The position numbers were made by a program, and so were the translations under genes. A stretch of 64,000 nucleotides of DNA, taken from the NCBI GenBank assembly GCA_009929485.1, contig SAAJ01000015.1:1-64000 (forward strand). The letters run 5' to 3'. Shown piece by piece: positions 51,777-60,521 of the stretch. Source of the DNA: Negativicutes bacterium (GTDB lineage: Bacteria > Bacillota > Negativicutes > Anaeromusales > Anaeromusaceae). Position 1 is the first letter of the stretch. Every line of letters begins with the position of its first letter. The notes under the pieces are model-generated. The model was given only the letters and a program-made list of their open reading frames with translations, had not been told where the DNA came from and did not search any database.

Positions 51777-53267
51777 TTATGGATTTACGATGGCCTGGTT
51801 AAGTATCTTGCAAAGTATATCCAGTGCTTTGGGTAGGTCTGCATCGGAAAGATTCGTCCAGCAAATTCGTAAATGATTGAGTTCCGGCTCCCCAGGATAA
51901 AAAATAGAACCTGGCAAATAGTGAATCCCCTGGTTATGAGCCGTACTAAGCAAGTCATCGGCAGATATTTCAGGCGGCAACGTGAGCCAAAGATACATGC
52001 CCCCACAGATTTTTTTAAATTTAAAGCCCGGATGAAGCTTCTCAGTAAGACTCTTACTAACCAAGCTGCTTCGAGCCGTTAATTTCTGATTCAAGTTTTT
52101 TATAAAAGTAACCAGCTGTGGATTGGCAAAGAGCGGAATAAGCGCTTTTTGAAGCCACAAGGGCGATCCCAAATCAGAAATCGATTTTGCCGCCAATAAG
52201 CGATTGAATATAGTCCCATGGGCCACCATAACTCCCAATCTAAGTCCGGGAAAAAGAAATTTGCTAAATCCTTTAAGGTAGATTACTCGTCCAGAGCGAT
52301 CCAATGATGTAAGTGTCGGAGGTGTTTTCATGGCGGAAAGACTATTGGAAAACGCTAGCTCTCTATGGGGATCGTCTTCGAGGATCAGAATGTTATTATT
52401 TTCCGCAAACTCAAGCAGGTCTTTGCGACGTCGAAGCGACATGATTGCACCGGTTGGGTTTTGGTACGTTGGTACTGTGTATATGGCTTTAATTTTTGTT
52501 TGTGTTGCAAGTTCTTCCAGTATGTCAATTCGGATTCCCTCGTCGTCAATGGGTATTGGCTGAATTACGGCGTGACTGAAGCGAAATGCATCAATAGCTC
52601 CGGAAAAACAAGGAGTTTCCATAGCAACAACATCCTTAGGCCCTAAAAACGTCCTGGCAAATAAATCAATTCCTTGTTGGGTCCCATTCGTAACCAGCAG
52701 TTGATGCGGTTGAGTTGGTATTCCCTGGTTTGATAAATAGTTGCAAATTTGCTTTAGCAGCTCCGGGTCGCCTTGGTATGGAGAGCGGCTTCCAAGTGCT
52801 TGAGGATATTTCTGTAGCGCTTCTTGTATGGATTCTTGCAACATGGTGACGGGAAATAAGGAATGATGTATAGAAGCGGTCGCCATATCAAGAAATTGAG
52901 AAGGAAGTCTTACGCTGCTCTGGCTCCAAAAGCTTGCCCTCGGAAGATAATCTTGAATCGATACATGCCAATTGTACGGGGAAACACCGTTTTGGTCATT
53001 ATCGTGCGGAGCTCCATTTTGTATAGCGCTATGGCATTTTACAAAAGTTCCTTTTCCGCGAATGGTTTTAATTAGTCCATCTTTTTCAAGTGATTTATAT
53101 ACCCTATGTGCGGTAACTAAGCTTATCTCCAAACCGTGTGCTAGCTCTCGAACCGACGGGAGCGCACAACCTTCTTCCAACAGGCCCGAACGAATGCGCT
53201 GGGCAATTTCGAGCTTAACCTGTTCTTGAATAGACGTTTTTGAATGTCGATCAATCGATATATTCAA
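51777..53267 (-). CDS. MocR/GabR-type regulator (GntR winged helix plus aminotransferase domain)
   Basis: A 496-residue regulator: GntR winged helix (about 10-75, CALPSVRELAHGLEISLVTAH) and a fold-type I aminotransferase domain (about 120-490) with the PLP-Lys segment YLKGFSKFLFPGLRLG and AIYTVPTYQNPTG. Such proteins bind PLP and control a divergent gene for amino-acid or PLP metabolism; the gene at 53473 fits. The start is TTG, six bases after GGAGG. Two GTTATACA repeats lie 20 bases upstream. Confidence 0.92.
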   Translation of the reverse strand: MNISIDRHSKTSIQEQVKLEIAQRIRSGLLEEGCALPSVRELAHGLEISLVTAHRVYKSLEKDGLIKTIRGKGTFVKCHSAIQNGAPHDNDQNGVSPYNWHVSIQDYLPRASFWSQSSVRLPSQFLDMATASIHHSLFPVTMLQESIQEALQKYPQALGSRSPYQGDPELLKQICNYLSNQGIPTQPHQLLVTNGTQQGIDLFARTFLGPKDVVAMETPCFSGAIDAFRFSHAVIQPIPIDDEGIRIDILEELATQTKIKAIYTVPTYQNPTGAIMSLRRRKDLLEFAENNNILILEDDPHRELAFSNSLSAMKTPPTLTSLDRSGRVIYLKGFSKFLFPGLRLGVMVAHGTIFNRLLAAKSISDLGSPLWLQKALIPLFANPQLVTFIKNLNQKLTARSSLVSKSLTEKLHPGFKFKKICGGMYLWLTLPPEISADDLLSTAHNQGIHYLPGSIFYPGEPELNHLRICWTNLSDADLPKALDILCKILNQAIVNP

Positions 53268-53290
53268 CGCTTTCCTCCATACGTCTTAGT

Positions 53291-53343
53291 GTTATACACT
53301 AATATTGACTGTTATACATATAGCGGCCTTATTATTATACTAT
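53291..53343 (+). promoter_or_regulatory. divergent regulatory region with GTTATACA direct repeats
   Basis: GTTATACA occurs at 53291-53298 and 53311-53318, exactly 20 bases apart, in the MocR/aldolase intergenic region. The second repeat overlaps a candidate -35 (TATACA) placed 17 bases before TATACT, reading toward the aldolase. This is the repeat geometry expected of GabR-type operators. Confidence 0.6.
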
Positions 53344-53472
53344 GCCAAAGCTGATAACAATTCAATCATTATCAGATTCAGGGAGAGTAACTTCAGACAC
53401 AGGAGGTTATGGCGTTACAGCAATAAAACAGTTTGCCCATCCAATAACTTAATTTCGAAGGGGGATTATCCA

Positions 53473-54525
53473 ATGTATAGTTTCAAAAACGATTATAGTG
53501 AAAGTGCTCATCCCAATATCCTAAAAGCGATTGTTGCTTCCGGTCTAGAGCAAAACGACGGATACGGCATGGATTCGCATTGCGAAAATGCAAAAGCCTT
53601 GATTCGAAATGCTATTCAATACGAAAATGCTGATATCCACTTTCTCCCTGGAGGAACAATTGCTAATTTGACGTTTCTTTCCCATTCTCTGAGACCCTAT
53701 CAAGCTGTCATCTCTGCAGATGTTGGTCATATTAACATTCATGAAACGGGAGCCATCGAAGCCAGCGGGCATAAAATCCTCGATATTGTAACCCCTAATG
53801 GCAAACTAACGCCGGAACTAATTCAACCCGTTCTTGACCAGCATCAAGATGAACATTGGGTACAACCTAAGATTGTCTTTATTTCCAATCCAACAGAGGT
53901 TGGCACCATCTACTTTAAAGCAGAGCTCGAAGCGCTTTCTACATATTGCAAGGAAAACGATCTGTTGCTCTATTTAGATGGGGCTAGGCTAGCAATGGGC
54001 TTAACCGCTCGAGAAAATGACATTACCATTGCCGATTTGCCAACCCTTGTCGATGCGTTCTATATTGGCGGAACAAAAGTGGGAGCTTTATTCGGAGAGG
54101 CTTTGGTCATTATTAATGATTTTTTGAAAAAAGATTTCCGCTTCAATATGAAACAGCGTGGCGCCATTTCAGCCAAAGGATGGCTTCTTGGTATGCAATT
54201 CGAAGAGCTATTTAAGGATGATTTATATTTCAAATTGGGAGCGCACACAAATAAAATGGCCTATTTGCTGAAGGAAATTTTCGAGGATGCAGGTTTCAAT
54301 TTTATTGCCGAAACTCATTCTAACCAACTATTCCCGATACTTCCCAACTGGTTAGTGAACGAGATATCTCAAAAATATATTACCTCTATCTGGAGCAAGC
54401 CGGATAGTGAACATACCTGTATTCGTTTTTGTACGTCATGGGCTACCAAGGAAGAAGCCATTCGCTCTTTCATAGAAGATTTCACTAAAATAATAAACCA
54501 GCATAACTCTTGTTCTTCAGACTGA
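53473..54525 (+). CDS. threonine aldolase / beta-eliminating lyase family enzyme
   Basis: A 350-residue PLP enzyme: FKNDYSESAHPNILKAI start, GTIANLTFLS, DVGHINIHETGAIEASGHK, LLLYLDGARL and the PLP-Lys segment YIGGTKVGALFGE. It probably cleaves threonine or a related beta-hydroxy amino acid to glycine and an aldehyde. GGGGG lies eight bases before the ATG at 53473; 56 further upstream codons have no start signal and cover the promoter. Likely under control of the divergent MocR gene. Confidence 0.9.
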   Translation: MYSFKNDYSESAHPNILKAIVASGLEQNDGYGMDSHCENAKALIRNAIQYENADIHFLPGGTIANLTFLSHSLRPYQAVISADVGHINIHETGAIEASGHKILDIVTPNGKLTPELIQPVLDQHQDEHWVQPKIVFISNPTEVGTIYFKAELEALSTYCKENDLLLYLDGARLAMGLTARENDITIADLPTLVDAFYIGGTKVGALFGEALVIINDFLKKDFRFNMKQRGAISAKGWLLGMQFEELFKDDLYFKLGAHTNKMAYLLKEIFEDAGFNFIAETHSNQLFPILPNWLVNEISQKYITSIWSKPDSEHTCIRFCTSWATKEEAIRSFIEDFTKIINQHNSCSSD

Positions 54526-54568
54526 CTTACGCCAGAACCATATCACCTTGTTTCTCTTTGCGAACGAA

Positions 54569-54618
54569 CAAAAAGCGCCAGTGCATACGAATTCTTCTCG
54601 TACACACTGGCGCTTTTT
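54569..54618 (+). terminator. hairpin terminator, copy 2 of a paired element
   Basis: AAAAAGCGCCAGTG and CACTGGCGCTTTTT around a loop nearly identical to that at 51665. The stem differs from copy 1 at two positions on each arm, and pairing is kept. Confidence 0.8.
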
Positions 54619-54668
54619 ATTCCGCATGTGCAACTTTTTGCAACAGCCTGGATAAAGCTCTGTTTCTT

Positions 54669-54989
54669 TTATTGTTTCTTCTTTCTCGGTTTTGGCACTG
54701 TCGTTATGGGTTCCAAAATGGCAATCACGGCTTTGCTAAGACTTGCATTATCAATGTCCAAAATATAGCGCTCCTTGGCTCCCTTATACGGAATTCCCTT
54801 ATCCGCATCGCGCATGACTTCATCCAAGCAGGGAAGAATCTTCACAAATACCGCATCATCGCACACCAGCAGGATCGGCTTATTATTCACATACACCATG
54901 TATTCTCCGAACATCTTGCGATAGCGAATTGGGCCTACTCCTGCAATTTGCTCACAAACGTATTCAATAAAATCCAAAGAAGTGCTCAT
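54669..54989 (-). CDS. TfoX/Sxy N-terminal domain protein
   Basis: A 106-residue protein with the TfoX N-terminal fold: YRKMFGEYMVYVNNKPILLVCDDAVFVK. In proteobacteria TfoX regulates competence; single-domain versions like this are widespread and their role is not established. It ends with a basic KPRKKK tail. AAGGAG lies six bases before the ATG. Confidence 0.88.
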   Translation of the reverse strand: MSTSLDFIEYVCEQIAGVGPIRYRKMFGEYMVYVNNKPILLVCDDAVFVKILPCLDEVMRDADKGIPYKGAKERYILDIDNASLSKAVIAILEPITTVPKPRKKKQ

Positions 54990-55096
54990 GCTGTTCTCCT
55001 TCCTAATAAATACTATCTTCTCTCAGCCGACAATCTGCAAAGAGAGCCGACTGTGCGAAAACAGTATTGGAGTTAATCGTGTAAGCCCTTCCTATT

Positions 55097-55864
55097 CTAC
55101 ATCTTTTTCCCAATATAAAATACATCACCGTAATACTGTTTATACTTCAAATACAACTCCGCCTCGCGTCTCATAAAGGCAATCATATTTTCAACCGTTT
55201 TATTGCCTGCATGGGTTTTTAAGAATTCCTCTTGTCTCGCTTTTTGCGGAATAAAATAATGGTCCAGCCAACAAGATTCCGGCAGTGCAAAGGCGGCCAC
55301 CGGAATATATCCCGTTTTTTGCATAATGGAAATAGCATGGCTTATGGTTCCGATTTCTGGAACCGCGTCCACCCACCACTTTTCAATTTCAGCGGGACGT
55401 TCATCCGTAAACCAGGACTCATAGGATACGGCTAGATAACCATCTTTTTTAAGGAACTTCTTCCAATGATTCAATCCTTTTTCAAAACCGATATTCCCAA
55501 TCGCCCCTTCAGACCAGATAAGATCAAACTCTTCTTTCTGAAATGGCAAATTATCCATTGAGCCGACTATGCCTTTGACCCGGTTTTGCAAACCGAGCTT
55601 TCCGGCTTTTGCGTTTAGCTTATCAATGGATCCGGCGTACAGATCCAACGCGGTAATCTCCGCTTGTGTATGTTGCGCCAACACCATTGTTTGAAATCCT
55701 GTGCCACAACCCAAATCGGCTATTTTTGCTTTGCTGGAAAGAGGGCCGATAAAGCCTAATGCCTTAATGGTTTCCTCCGCGCTGCCCGGGCCTTGCCGCT
55801 CTAATCCTGTAAAAAATTCATTAATAAGGGTAAAGTCAAATTCGTGAATGCTTCCGTCTTCCAT
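55097..55864 (-). CDS. class I SAM-dependent methyltransferase
   Basis: A 255-residue methyltransferase with a motif I of [16 protein letters not shown], motif II-type [14 protein letters not shown] and [19 protein letters not shown]. The substrate is unknown. AAGGAG lies before the ATG. It follows the TetR gene by 20 bases in the same operon, so it is probably the regulator's target. Confidence 0.9.
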   Translation of the reverse strand: MEDGSIHEFDFTLINEFFTGLERQGPGSAEETIKALGFIGPLSSKAKIADLGCGTGFQTMVLAQHTQAEITALDLYAGSIDKLNAKAGKLGLQNRVKGIVGSMDNLPFQKEEFDLIWSEGAIGNIGFEKGLNHWKKFLKKDGYLAVSYESWFTDERPAEIEKWWVDAVPEIGTISHAISIMQKTGYIPVAAFALPESCWLDHYFIPQKARQEEFLKTHAGNKTVENMIAFMRREAELYLKYKQYYGDVFYIGKKM

Positions 55865-55884
55865 GGTTTCTGCTCCTTATCCGT

Positions 55885-56550
55885 TCAATTTTCTTGGGGT
55901 TCATTCGTTTGCTCATATAGCAGCTTCCAGCCGCACCTTTCAGGGAAGTTGTTTTCTATAAATCGTTCTATGTGCGCTGCTAATAGTGCAGCTGCTTCTT
56001 TTTTATCAGATGTTGCATCAGACATACTTAGTAATAAATAAAATGGCGCATAAAAAGCAAGGGCCAGCTGTTTAGGATCGCTTTTACTCCAAACATTTTG
56101 TTCCATCATTTCTCGGAATACGTCTTCCATATAGCTAATAGGTCCGCTTAGAAGACATTTTTGATACAGTTCCATTATCTCCGAATTTCTATATTGTTCT
56201 AGGATCAGCATCTTCCGAAAACTACTGGCAAATTCATCCTCCGTCCAAAAATGAAACTGCGCTTTGATAAAAATTTTGATTTTATCCATGGCAACCTGGC
56301 TATAAGCATACGGCGATTGAGCAAATGTTTCTTCCGGCACTTCATATTTTTTCGCTCTCTCTGCATCCACTTGATACATACGCTCCACAATGCTGTTGAA
56401 TATTTCCCGCTTATTCTTATAATGCTTGTACAAGGCGCCTTTGGTCATACCAAGCTCTCCAGCAATATCGCTGACTGAAGCAGCCTCATAGCCATTCCGT
56501 GCAAACAAACGAAGCGCCGTATGCAAAATCTTTTCTTTTGTATCGGCCAT
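55885..56550 (-). CDS. TetR family transcriptional regulator
   Basis: A 221-residue repressor with a TetR winged-type HTH (ILHTALRLFARNGYEAASVSDIAGELGMTKGALYKHYKNK region, residues 9-48) and a helical ligand-binding domain. GGAGGG precedes the ATG. Two near-identical palindromes in its own promoter suggest autoregulation, and the methyltransferase gene is downstream. Confidence 0.92.
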   Translation of the reverse strand: MADTKEKILHTALRLFARNGYEAASVSDIAGELGMTKGALYKHYKNKREIFNSIVERMYQVDAERAKKYEVPEETFAQSPYAYSQVAMDKIKIFIKAQFHFWTEDEFASSFRKMLILEQYRNSEIMELYQKCLLSGPISYMEDVFREMMEQNVWSKSDPKQLALAFYAPFYLLLSMSDATSDKKEAAALLAAHIERFIENNFPERCGWKLLYEQTNEPQEN

Positions 56551-56570
56551 CTAAAAGCCCTCCTGGTTTA

Positions 56571-56619
56571 GTAAACGATCGTCTACTTTTATTCTAGTTA
56601 ACGATCGTTTACTTGTCAA
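56571..56619 (-). promoter_or_regulatory. TetR promoter with two palindromic operators
   Basis: TTGACA (56614-56619), a 17-base spacer and TAGAAT (56591-56596). GTTAACGATCGTTTAC (56597-56612) fills the spacer and GTAAACGATCGTCTAC (56571-56586) lies over the start region, 26 bases away. Confidence 0.8.
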
Positions 56620-56678
56620 TGCCTTATTGCCCCCCATAAGAATTGGTTTAGTGAACACTCTCTCACTAAGTGGCAAAG

Positions 56679-56715
56679 AAAAAAGAGGCTACAGAACGTT
56701 CTGTTGCCCCTTTTT
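56679..56715. terminator. terminator beyond the fumC fragment
   Basis: AAAAGAGGC and GCC-CCTTTTT with an inner perfect ACAGAAC/GTTCTGT, and T runs on both strands. It lies 17 bases after the fumC fragment and would end the MerR operon. Confidence 0.78.
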
Positions 56716-56731
56716 GATAGTTTCTAGCTAC

Positions 56732-56925
56732 GAGCCGTTATTAAATTAGAAGGGTCGCAAAGCGCAAGCGGCTTCACTCACAGAGCCCGTTTCCATGACC
56801 GCTTCTTTCAGAATCATATTCGAAGAAACGCCTTCTTGGCGATTTCAGCAGCGTTATCATATCCACGCAGAGGAACTACGCCGGTAATCAAGATTAAGGA
56901 TTGATTTAGGTTATGGTTAATTTTT
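56732..56925 (-). pseudogene. decayed 3' fragment of a class II fumarase gene
   Basis: Over about 195 bases the minus strand matches the 3' end of the fumC gene at 62852: [23 protein letters not shown] can be read, followed by AEIAKKAF, then a frameshift, then ILKEAVMETGSVSEA and scrambled codons to the stop region. No upstream part of the gene is present, and the cupin stop lies in the first bases of the matching segment. Confidence 0.85.
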
Positions 56926-57342
56926 AGAATTGAGCTTATTGTACTCGTCATCGGTGATAGGTTCTAACCATTCTGCTGAGCCAGCCTGACTATTTGTTTC
57001 AACGGAAAGGTGCGCAAGCCAGCTGTCTATCGCAGCACCGTGCCAATGTTTCACATTAGCCGCGATCTTTACTACGTCGCCCGCCTTAATTTCGCAAGCC
57101 GTTTTCCCCGCTTCCTGGTACCAGCCTCTGCCACCTGTAACTAAGAGAATCTGACCGCCTGGATGCTTGTGCCAGTTATTCCGGCAGCCCGGCTCAAACG
57201 TGACATTGCCAATCGGGCAGTTGAATTCCTTATCACCGGGTACAAGCATCTCCAGATATGCTTGCCCGACAAAGTATTTATTGTATGGCTCCGGCATTTT
57301 ATTACCTTTTGGGAAAATTACACTATTACTTAAATCACTCAT
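56917..57342 (-). CDS. cupin domain protein
   Basis: A 141-residue single cupin with the metal motif NNWHKHPGGQILLVTGGRGWYQ and the second motif KHWHGAAIDSWLAHLSVE. Related proteins are often fused to or beside carboxymuconolactone-decarboxylase-like or oxidoreductase genes; here a flavodoxin-like reductase precedes it. The ATG at 57342 follows GGGAGAG. Last intact gene of the MerR operon; a fumC fragment abuts its stop. Confidence 0.87.
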   Translation of the reverse strand: MSDLSNSVIFPKGNKMPEPYNKYFVGQAYLEMLVPGDKEFNCPIGNVTFEPGCRNNWHKHPGGQILLVTGGRGWYQEAGKTACEIKAGDVVKIAANVKHWHGAAIDSWLAHLSVETNSQAGSAEWLEPITDDEYNKLNSKN

Positions 57343-57393
57343 TTTGAATCTCTCCCTTTCTTGTTTTGGCTTAAATTGCAAGGTCTTTTGTAG

Positions 57394-57933
57394 TCAAACG
57401 TTTTTTCCCATTTGATAAGCGTCTTGCAAGATCGACGGTGAATTGCGGATATCTCCCGGCTGAGTTGCTCCAACTCCGCGCACAACCCCTGCCAAATTTG
57501 TTAGACTAAAGCAATCAATCCATCCTTGCAAGCCCTTTACTGCGCCATCCATAGAAGCTGGATCTACATCAGCTGATGCTGCTAGTAAATAAATGTCGCG
57601 AAAAGCATACTTTTGAGGAAAAATGGGATTAGAACGATCCAGCAAGGTTTTCATCTGCCCGCACATTTCGTAATAATATATTGGTGTTGCGAAGACTATC
57701 GCGTCGGCATGAAGCATTTTTTCGCCAATTGCATTTGCATCGTCTTCTATTACGCAGTTCTTAGTAGTCTGACAAACAAGACAACCTTTGCAAAAGCCAA
57801 TATTTTTGTCATACAGACAGATTTTCTCTACGTTATGCCCACTTTCAAGAGCGCCTCGCTTGAACTCATCCACTAGTATTTCAGAATTCCCCCCTTTGCG
57901 CGGGCTGGTGGATATAATTAGGATATTTTTCAT
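57394..57933 (-). CDS. flavodoxin-fold NAD(P)H-dependent FMN reductase
   Basis: A 179-residue FMN reductase-like protein with the phosphate loop STSPRKGGNSEILVDEF, a Cys cluster (GFCKGCLVCQTTKNC) like that of iron-sulfur flavoproteins, and FATPIYYYEMCGQMKTLLDR. It may reduce quinones, nitro or azo compounds. It sits 50 bases upstream of the cupin gene. Confidence 0.9.
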   Translation of the reverse strand: MKNILIISTSPRKGGNSEILVDEFKRGALESGHNVEKICLYDKNIGFCKGCLVCQTTKNCVIEDDANAIGEKMLHADAIVFATPIYYYEMCGQMKTLLDRSNPIFPQKYAFRDIYLLAASADVDPASMDGAVKGLQGWIDCFSLTNLAGVVRGVGATQPGDIRNSPSILQDAYQMGKNV

Positions 57934-57986
57934 TCTAGTTGTCTCCTGTCATGTTTTTTGTAATCAGGCCTTAAAGCACTCACTAA

Positions 57987-58550
57987 TCATTTGCTGATTT
58001 CAAAGGTAACCTGTACAGCTCCCTTTCCCAGGATCTCTTTCAGCCCGGCAATGTCTTCTATATAGCCAAGTCTGACGTATCCACCATACGAATTGGAAAA
58101 CGTATTATAGAATAGTACTAGGCTATTAGATGACCAACACATGATCTCTCCCTCATGGATTGTTGCAGGCGTCTCTGTCTCTTGGACAGGCAGTTTCTCT
58201 GATAAATGATAATATTTCTCCCGGCCATTCAGTTCCGTCATACTAACAGTCATCGGCAGCTTCGCAAGCAAGGCTCTTGTTGTTTCGTTATTATAAAGCT
58301 TCACAGCGAAAACCTTGTCACCAACCGTAATCTTTGCGTTTATCCTTTTCTCACTTTCAACATGGTCGCTTTGTTGGCTCTGGTTACTTTCTGTAAGTGC
58401 TTTAAAGTTTGACGTTGGTGAACCCAAATTTTCAGCATTACTCACTGCTGTTACCCCAGAAGTCTCGGTAAAGCTGCAAGCAGTCAGTAGGAAAGCCAAA
58501 AGAACCGATAACAACAACAGGATGAATCGATTTATCCCTTTTATTTTCAC
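57987..58550 (-). CDS. lipoprotein with cyclophilin-like domain
   Basis: A 187-residue exported protein with a lipobox (LTAC, Cys25), a Ser/Asn-rich linker and a domain (about 70-187) of the bacterial cyclophilin-like fold: INAKITVGDKVFAVKLYNNETTRALLAKLP and GEIMCWSSNSLVLFY. Function unknown; the family often sits beside flavoproteins and regulators as here. It follows merR by about 26 bases. Confidence 0.82.
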   Translation of the reverse strand: MKIKGINRFILLLLSVLLAFLLTACSFTETSGVTAVSNAENLGSPTSNFKALTESNQSQQSDHVESEKRINAKITVGDKVFAVKLYNNETTRALLAKLPMTVSMTELNGREKYYHLSEKLPVQETETPATIHEGEIMCWSSNSLVLFYNTFSNSYGGYVRLGYIEDIAGLKEILGKGAVQVTFEISK

Positions 58551-58576
58551 TTATACTTCTCCAGCTTCAACAAGCC

Positions 58577-58963
58577 TCATGCTTGCTTATCTTTATCCAT
58601 AGTTTCTACCGATTCCTCAAGATGATTGTAATTGTCAATTTTGCACAGCAAACGTTTTTTAATGGCCTGCAATTCAACAATGCGTTCGTCCAAACGACGA
58701 TATTCCCCCAGCAAAAGTCCCTTCCTGGCCTCTTTCGTAGCTGCCCCCTGTTGATAAAGCTGAACATACTCAACAAGAGTTTCTATAGGTAGACCGGCTT
58801 TTCGCATACAGTAAATAAATTCAATCCATCCACAGCTATAGTCATCATATTCGCGAATTCCATTAGGCCTTCGTTTAACCGGAGGAATAAGGCCGATTCG
58901 TTCGTAATAACGCAGTGTATCATGCGTTAACCCGTATTTTTCGCTTACTTCCGAGATGATCAT
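58577..58963 (-). CDS. MerR family transcriptional regulator
   Basis: A 128-residue activator with a MerR winged helix (YGLTHDTLRYYERIGLIPPVKR) and a dimerising coiled coil. No C-terminal metal-ligand Cys pair is present, so it is of the AdhR/YfmP-like stress or small-molecule type. The ATG at 58963 lies eight bases after AAGGAG; a GTG three codons earlier overlaps the site. It heads the operon with the lipoprotein, flavoprotein and cupin genes. Confidence 0.92.
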   Translation of the reverse strand: MIISEVSEKYGLTHDTLRYYERIGLIPPVKRRPNGIREYDDYSCGWIEFIYCMRKAGLPIETLVEYVQLYQQGAATKEARKGLLLGEYRRLDERIVELQAIKKRLLCKIDNYNHLEESVETMDKDKQA

Positions 58964-59056
58964 CTGATTCACTCCTTACAGCAGTTTGTGTAGACAAGGT
59001 AAATCAACTACGTCGCTGTGCCGTTTATAACATTTCCACAACAGCACTTCAAAATC

Positions 59057-59087
59057 AGTCTAACACCTAGAGTTAACACCAGGTCAA
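59057..59087 (-). promoter_or_regulatory. MerR-type promoter with 19-base spacer
   Basis: TTGACC (59082-59087) and TAGACT (59057-59062) are separated by 19 bases, and the spacer holds an imperfect palindrome centred on GTTAAC (ACCTGGTGTTAACTCTAGGT). This is the over-long spacer that MerR activators correct. Confidence 0.82.
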
Positions 59088-59126
59088 GTTCTTTTGGCGA
59101 GCTTTCCATTTTGGGAAACCACTCAA

Positions 59127-60335
59127 TCAATAGGCTACGCTTTTTTCGCACTCTTCCTCAGGCGCTATTTTTCCGCCCGTTGTGGAGCAGTAGAGACGCA
59201 TAAAAATAAAGCCGCTGCTTAGCACGGCAAAAATAATGCCTCCAAGCATAACGAATTCCATGCCAATTTCGGATATGAAATAGCCACATACCGCAGCGCC
59301 AACCGTCACCCCTAAATTAGCGGAGGTGAGAAACAACCCATTAGCAAAATCCGGCGCTTCCGGTGCCGCTGTGGAAACCCAATACTGATTGATATTAGCC
59401 CCGATTCCTCCTAAAACGCCCCAAATAAAGACAATCACTGCCGTAGGCATAGTGAGTTCACCTACTAGAAATAGAATCAGATAGAGCGCTCCCAAGAAAA
59501 ACGGAAAAGCGGCTACCGTTTTATTTGCATTCTTAGTAAGCAAGCGCCCCGCAAGCATACTGCCGAGAATATTGGCCATTCCATACACAAATAGAACCAA
59601 GCTAATTGCACTCCAGGAAAAACGCGTAACCGTTTCTAAATATTTTGCTAGATAGCTAAACACGCCAAATACGGCGCCGTTCAGCAGGAGCACTGCGATC
59701 AAGGATAGCCATGTTACTGATTTTTTCAGTACCCTTACCTGTTCCCCATAAGACAGCCGCTTCTCTACTGGCATAGAAGGCACCCAGAAAAAGGTCGCCA
59801 GCAACGCCAGCGCAGTGACAAGGGCAAAAAACGCCATAGCCATCTCAAGCGAAACCGCAGCGGCAATGAAATTACTAACAGGTACGCCAATAACCATTCC
59901 GGCAGATACGCCAATGAATACTTTTGCTACCGCTTGGGGAGCCTCTTCTGGTTTAACTGAGGCAGCCGCTACCGAAAAGGCCAGTGAGCAATAAATCGGA
60001 TGAAAAAAAGCCGGAATCACTCGCGACAGCAGAGCCGTTTCAAAGTTAGGCGCAAAAACGGCGACAATATTTCCTGCCGTAAAAATCCCAAGCACCAACA
60101 ACATCACTTTCTTACGGTCAAACCCCGAAAATAGAAGTGGCATGGTAGGTCCGGAAATAGCTACAACTAACGCAAACAAACTTACGAGCAAACCAGCTTG
60201 AGATATACTGACATGGAACTTTTCCGCCATAAAAGGAAGTATACCGACCATACCCATTTCCGTGTTTAAAATACCAAAAACTCCTACAGTCAAGATCATT
60301 ATGAGTAAATCATTTTGCTTCTTCAACGGCTGCAT
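59127..60335 (-). CDS. MFS transporter, DHA1 drug-efflux type
   Basis: A 402-residue, 12-TM exporter of the AraJ/YdhP-like group. The helix 1 motif GILNTEMGMVGILPFMAEKFHVS and helix 5 VFIGVSAGMVIGVPVSNF (the motif C of exporters) are visible, and the final cytoplasmic tail is acidic. The ribosome site GAGAGG is close to the ATG. It is co-directional with the esterase gene upstream but a terminator stands between. Confidence 0.88.
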   Translation of the reverse strand: MQPLKKQNDLLIMILTVGVFGILNTEMGMVGILPFMAEKFHVSISQAGLLVSLFALVVAISGPTMPLLFSGFDRKKVMLLVLGIFTAGNIVAVFAPNFETALLSRVIPAFFHPIYCSLAFSVAAASVKPEEAPQAVAKVFIGVSAGMVIGVPVSNFIAAAVSLEMAMAFFALVTALALLATFFWVPSMPVEKRLSYGEQVRVLKKSVTWLSLIAVLLLNGAVFGVFSYLAKYLETVTRFSWSAISLVLFVYGMANILGSMLAGRLLTKNANKTVAAFPFFLGALYLILFLVGELTMPTAVIVFIWGVLGGIGANINQYWVSTAAPEAPDFANGLFLTSANLGVTVGAAVCGYFISEIGMEFVMLGGIIFAVLSSGFIFMRLYCSTTGGKIAPEEECEKSVAY

Positions 60336-60424
60336 ACCTCTCTTGTTTTAACAAATTCTAACGAACCAACTTCTATGCTCCTGCTTTTGCCGCATACCAA
60401 GGGTACTGTTCCTCTTAAATAAAA

Positions 60425-60469
60425 AGGTACAGCCATTGAACAACTCTTGTGCTGCAATGGCTGTACTTT
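60425..60469 (-). terminator. terminator after the esterase gene
   Basis: AGTACAGCCATTG and its complement, followed on the minus strand by CTTTTTATTTAA, 53 bases beyond the esterase stop. Confidence 0.8.
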
Positions 60470-60521
60470 AAAATAGGTTACGATTTGCTTTTACTCTAGT
60501 CGCAAACCATTCTTCAGTATC

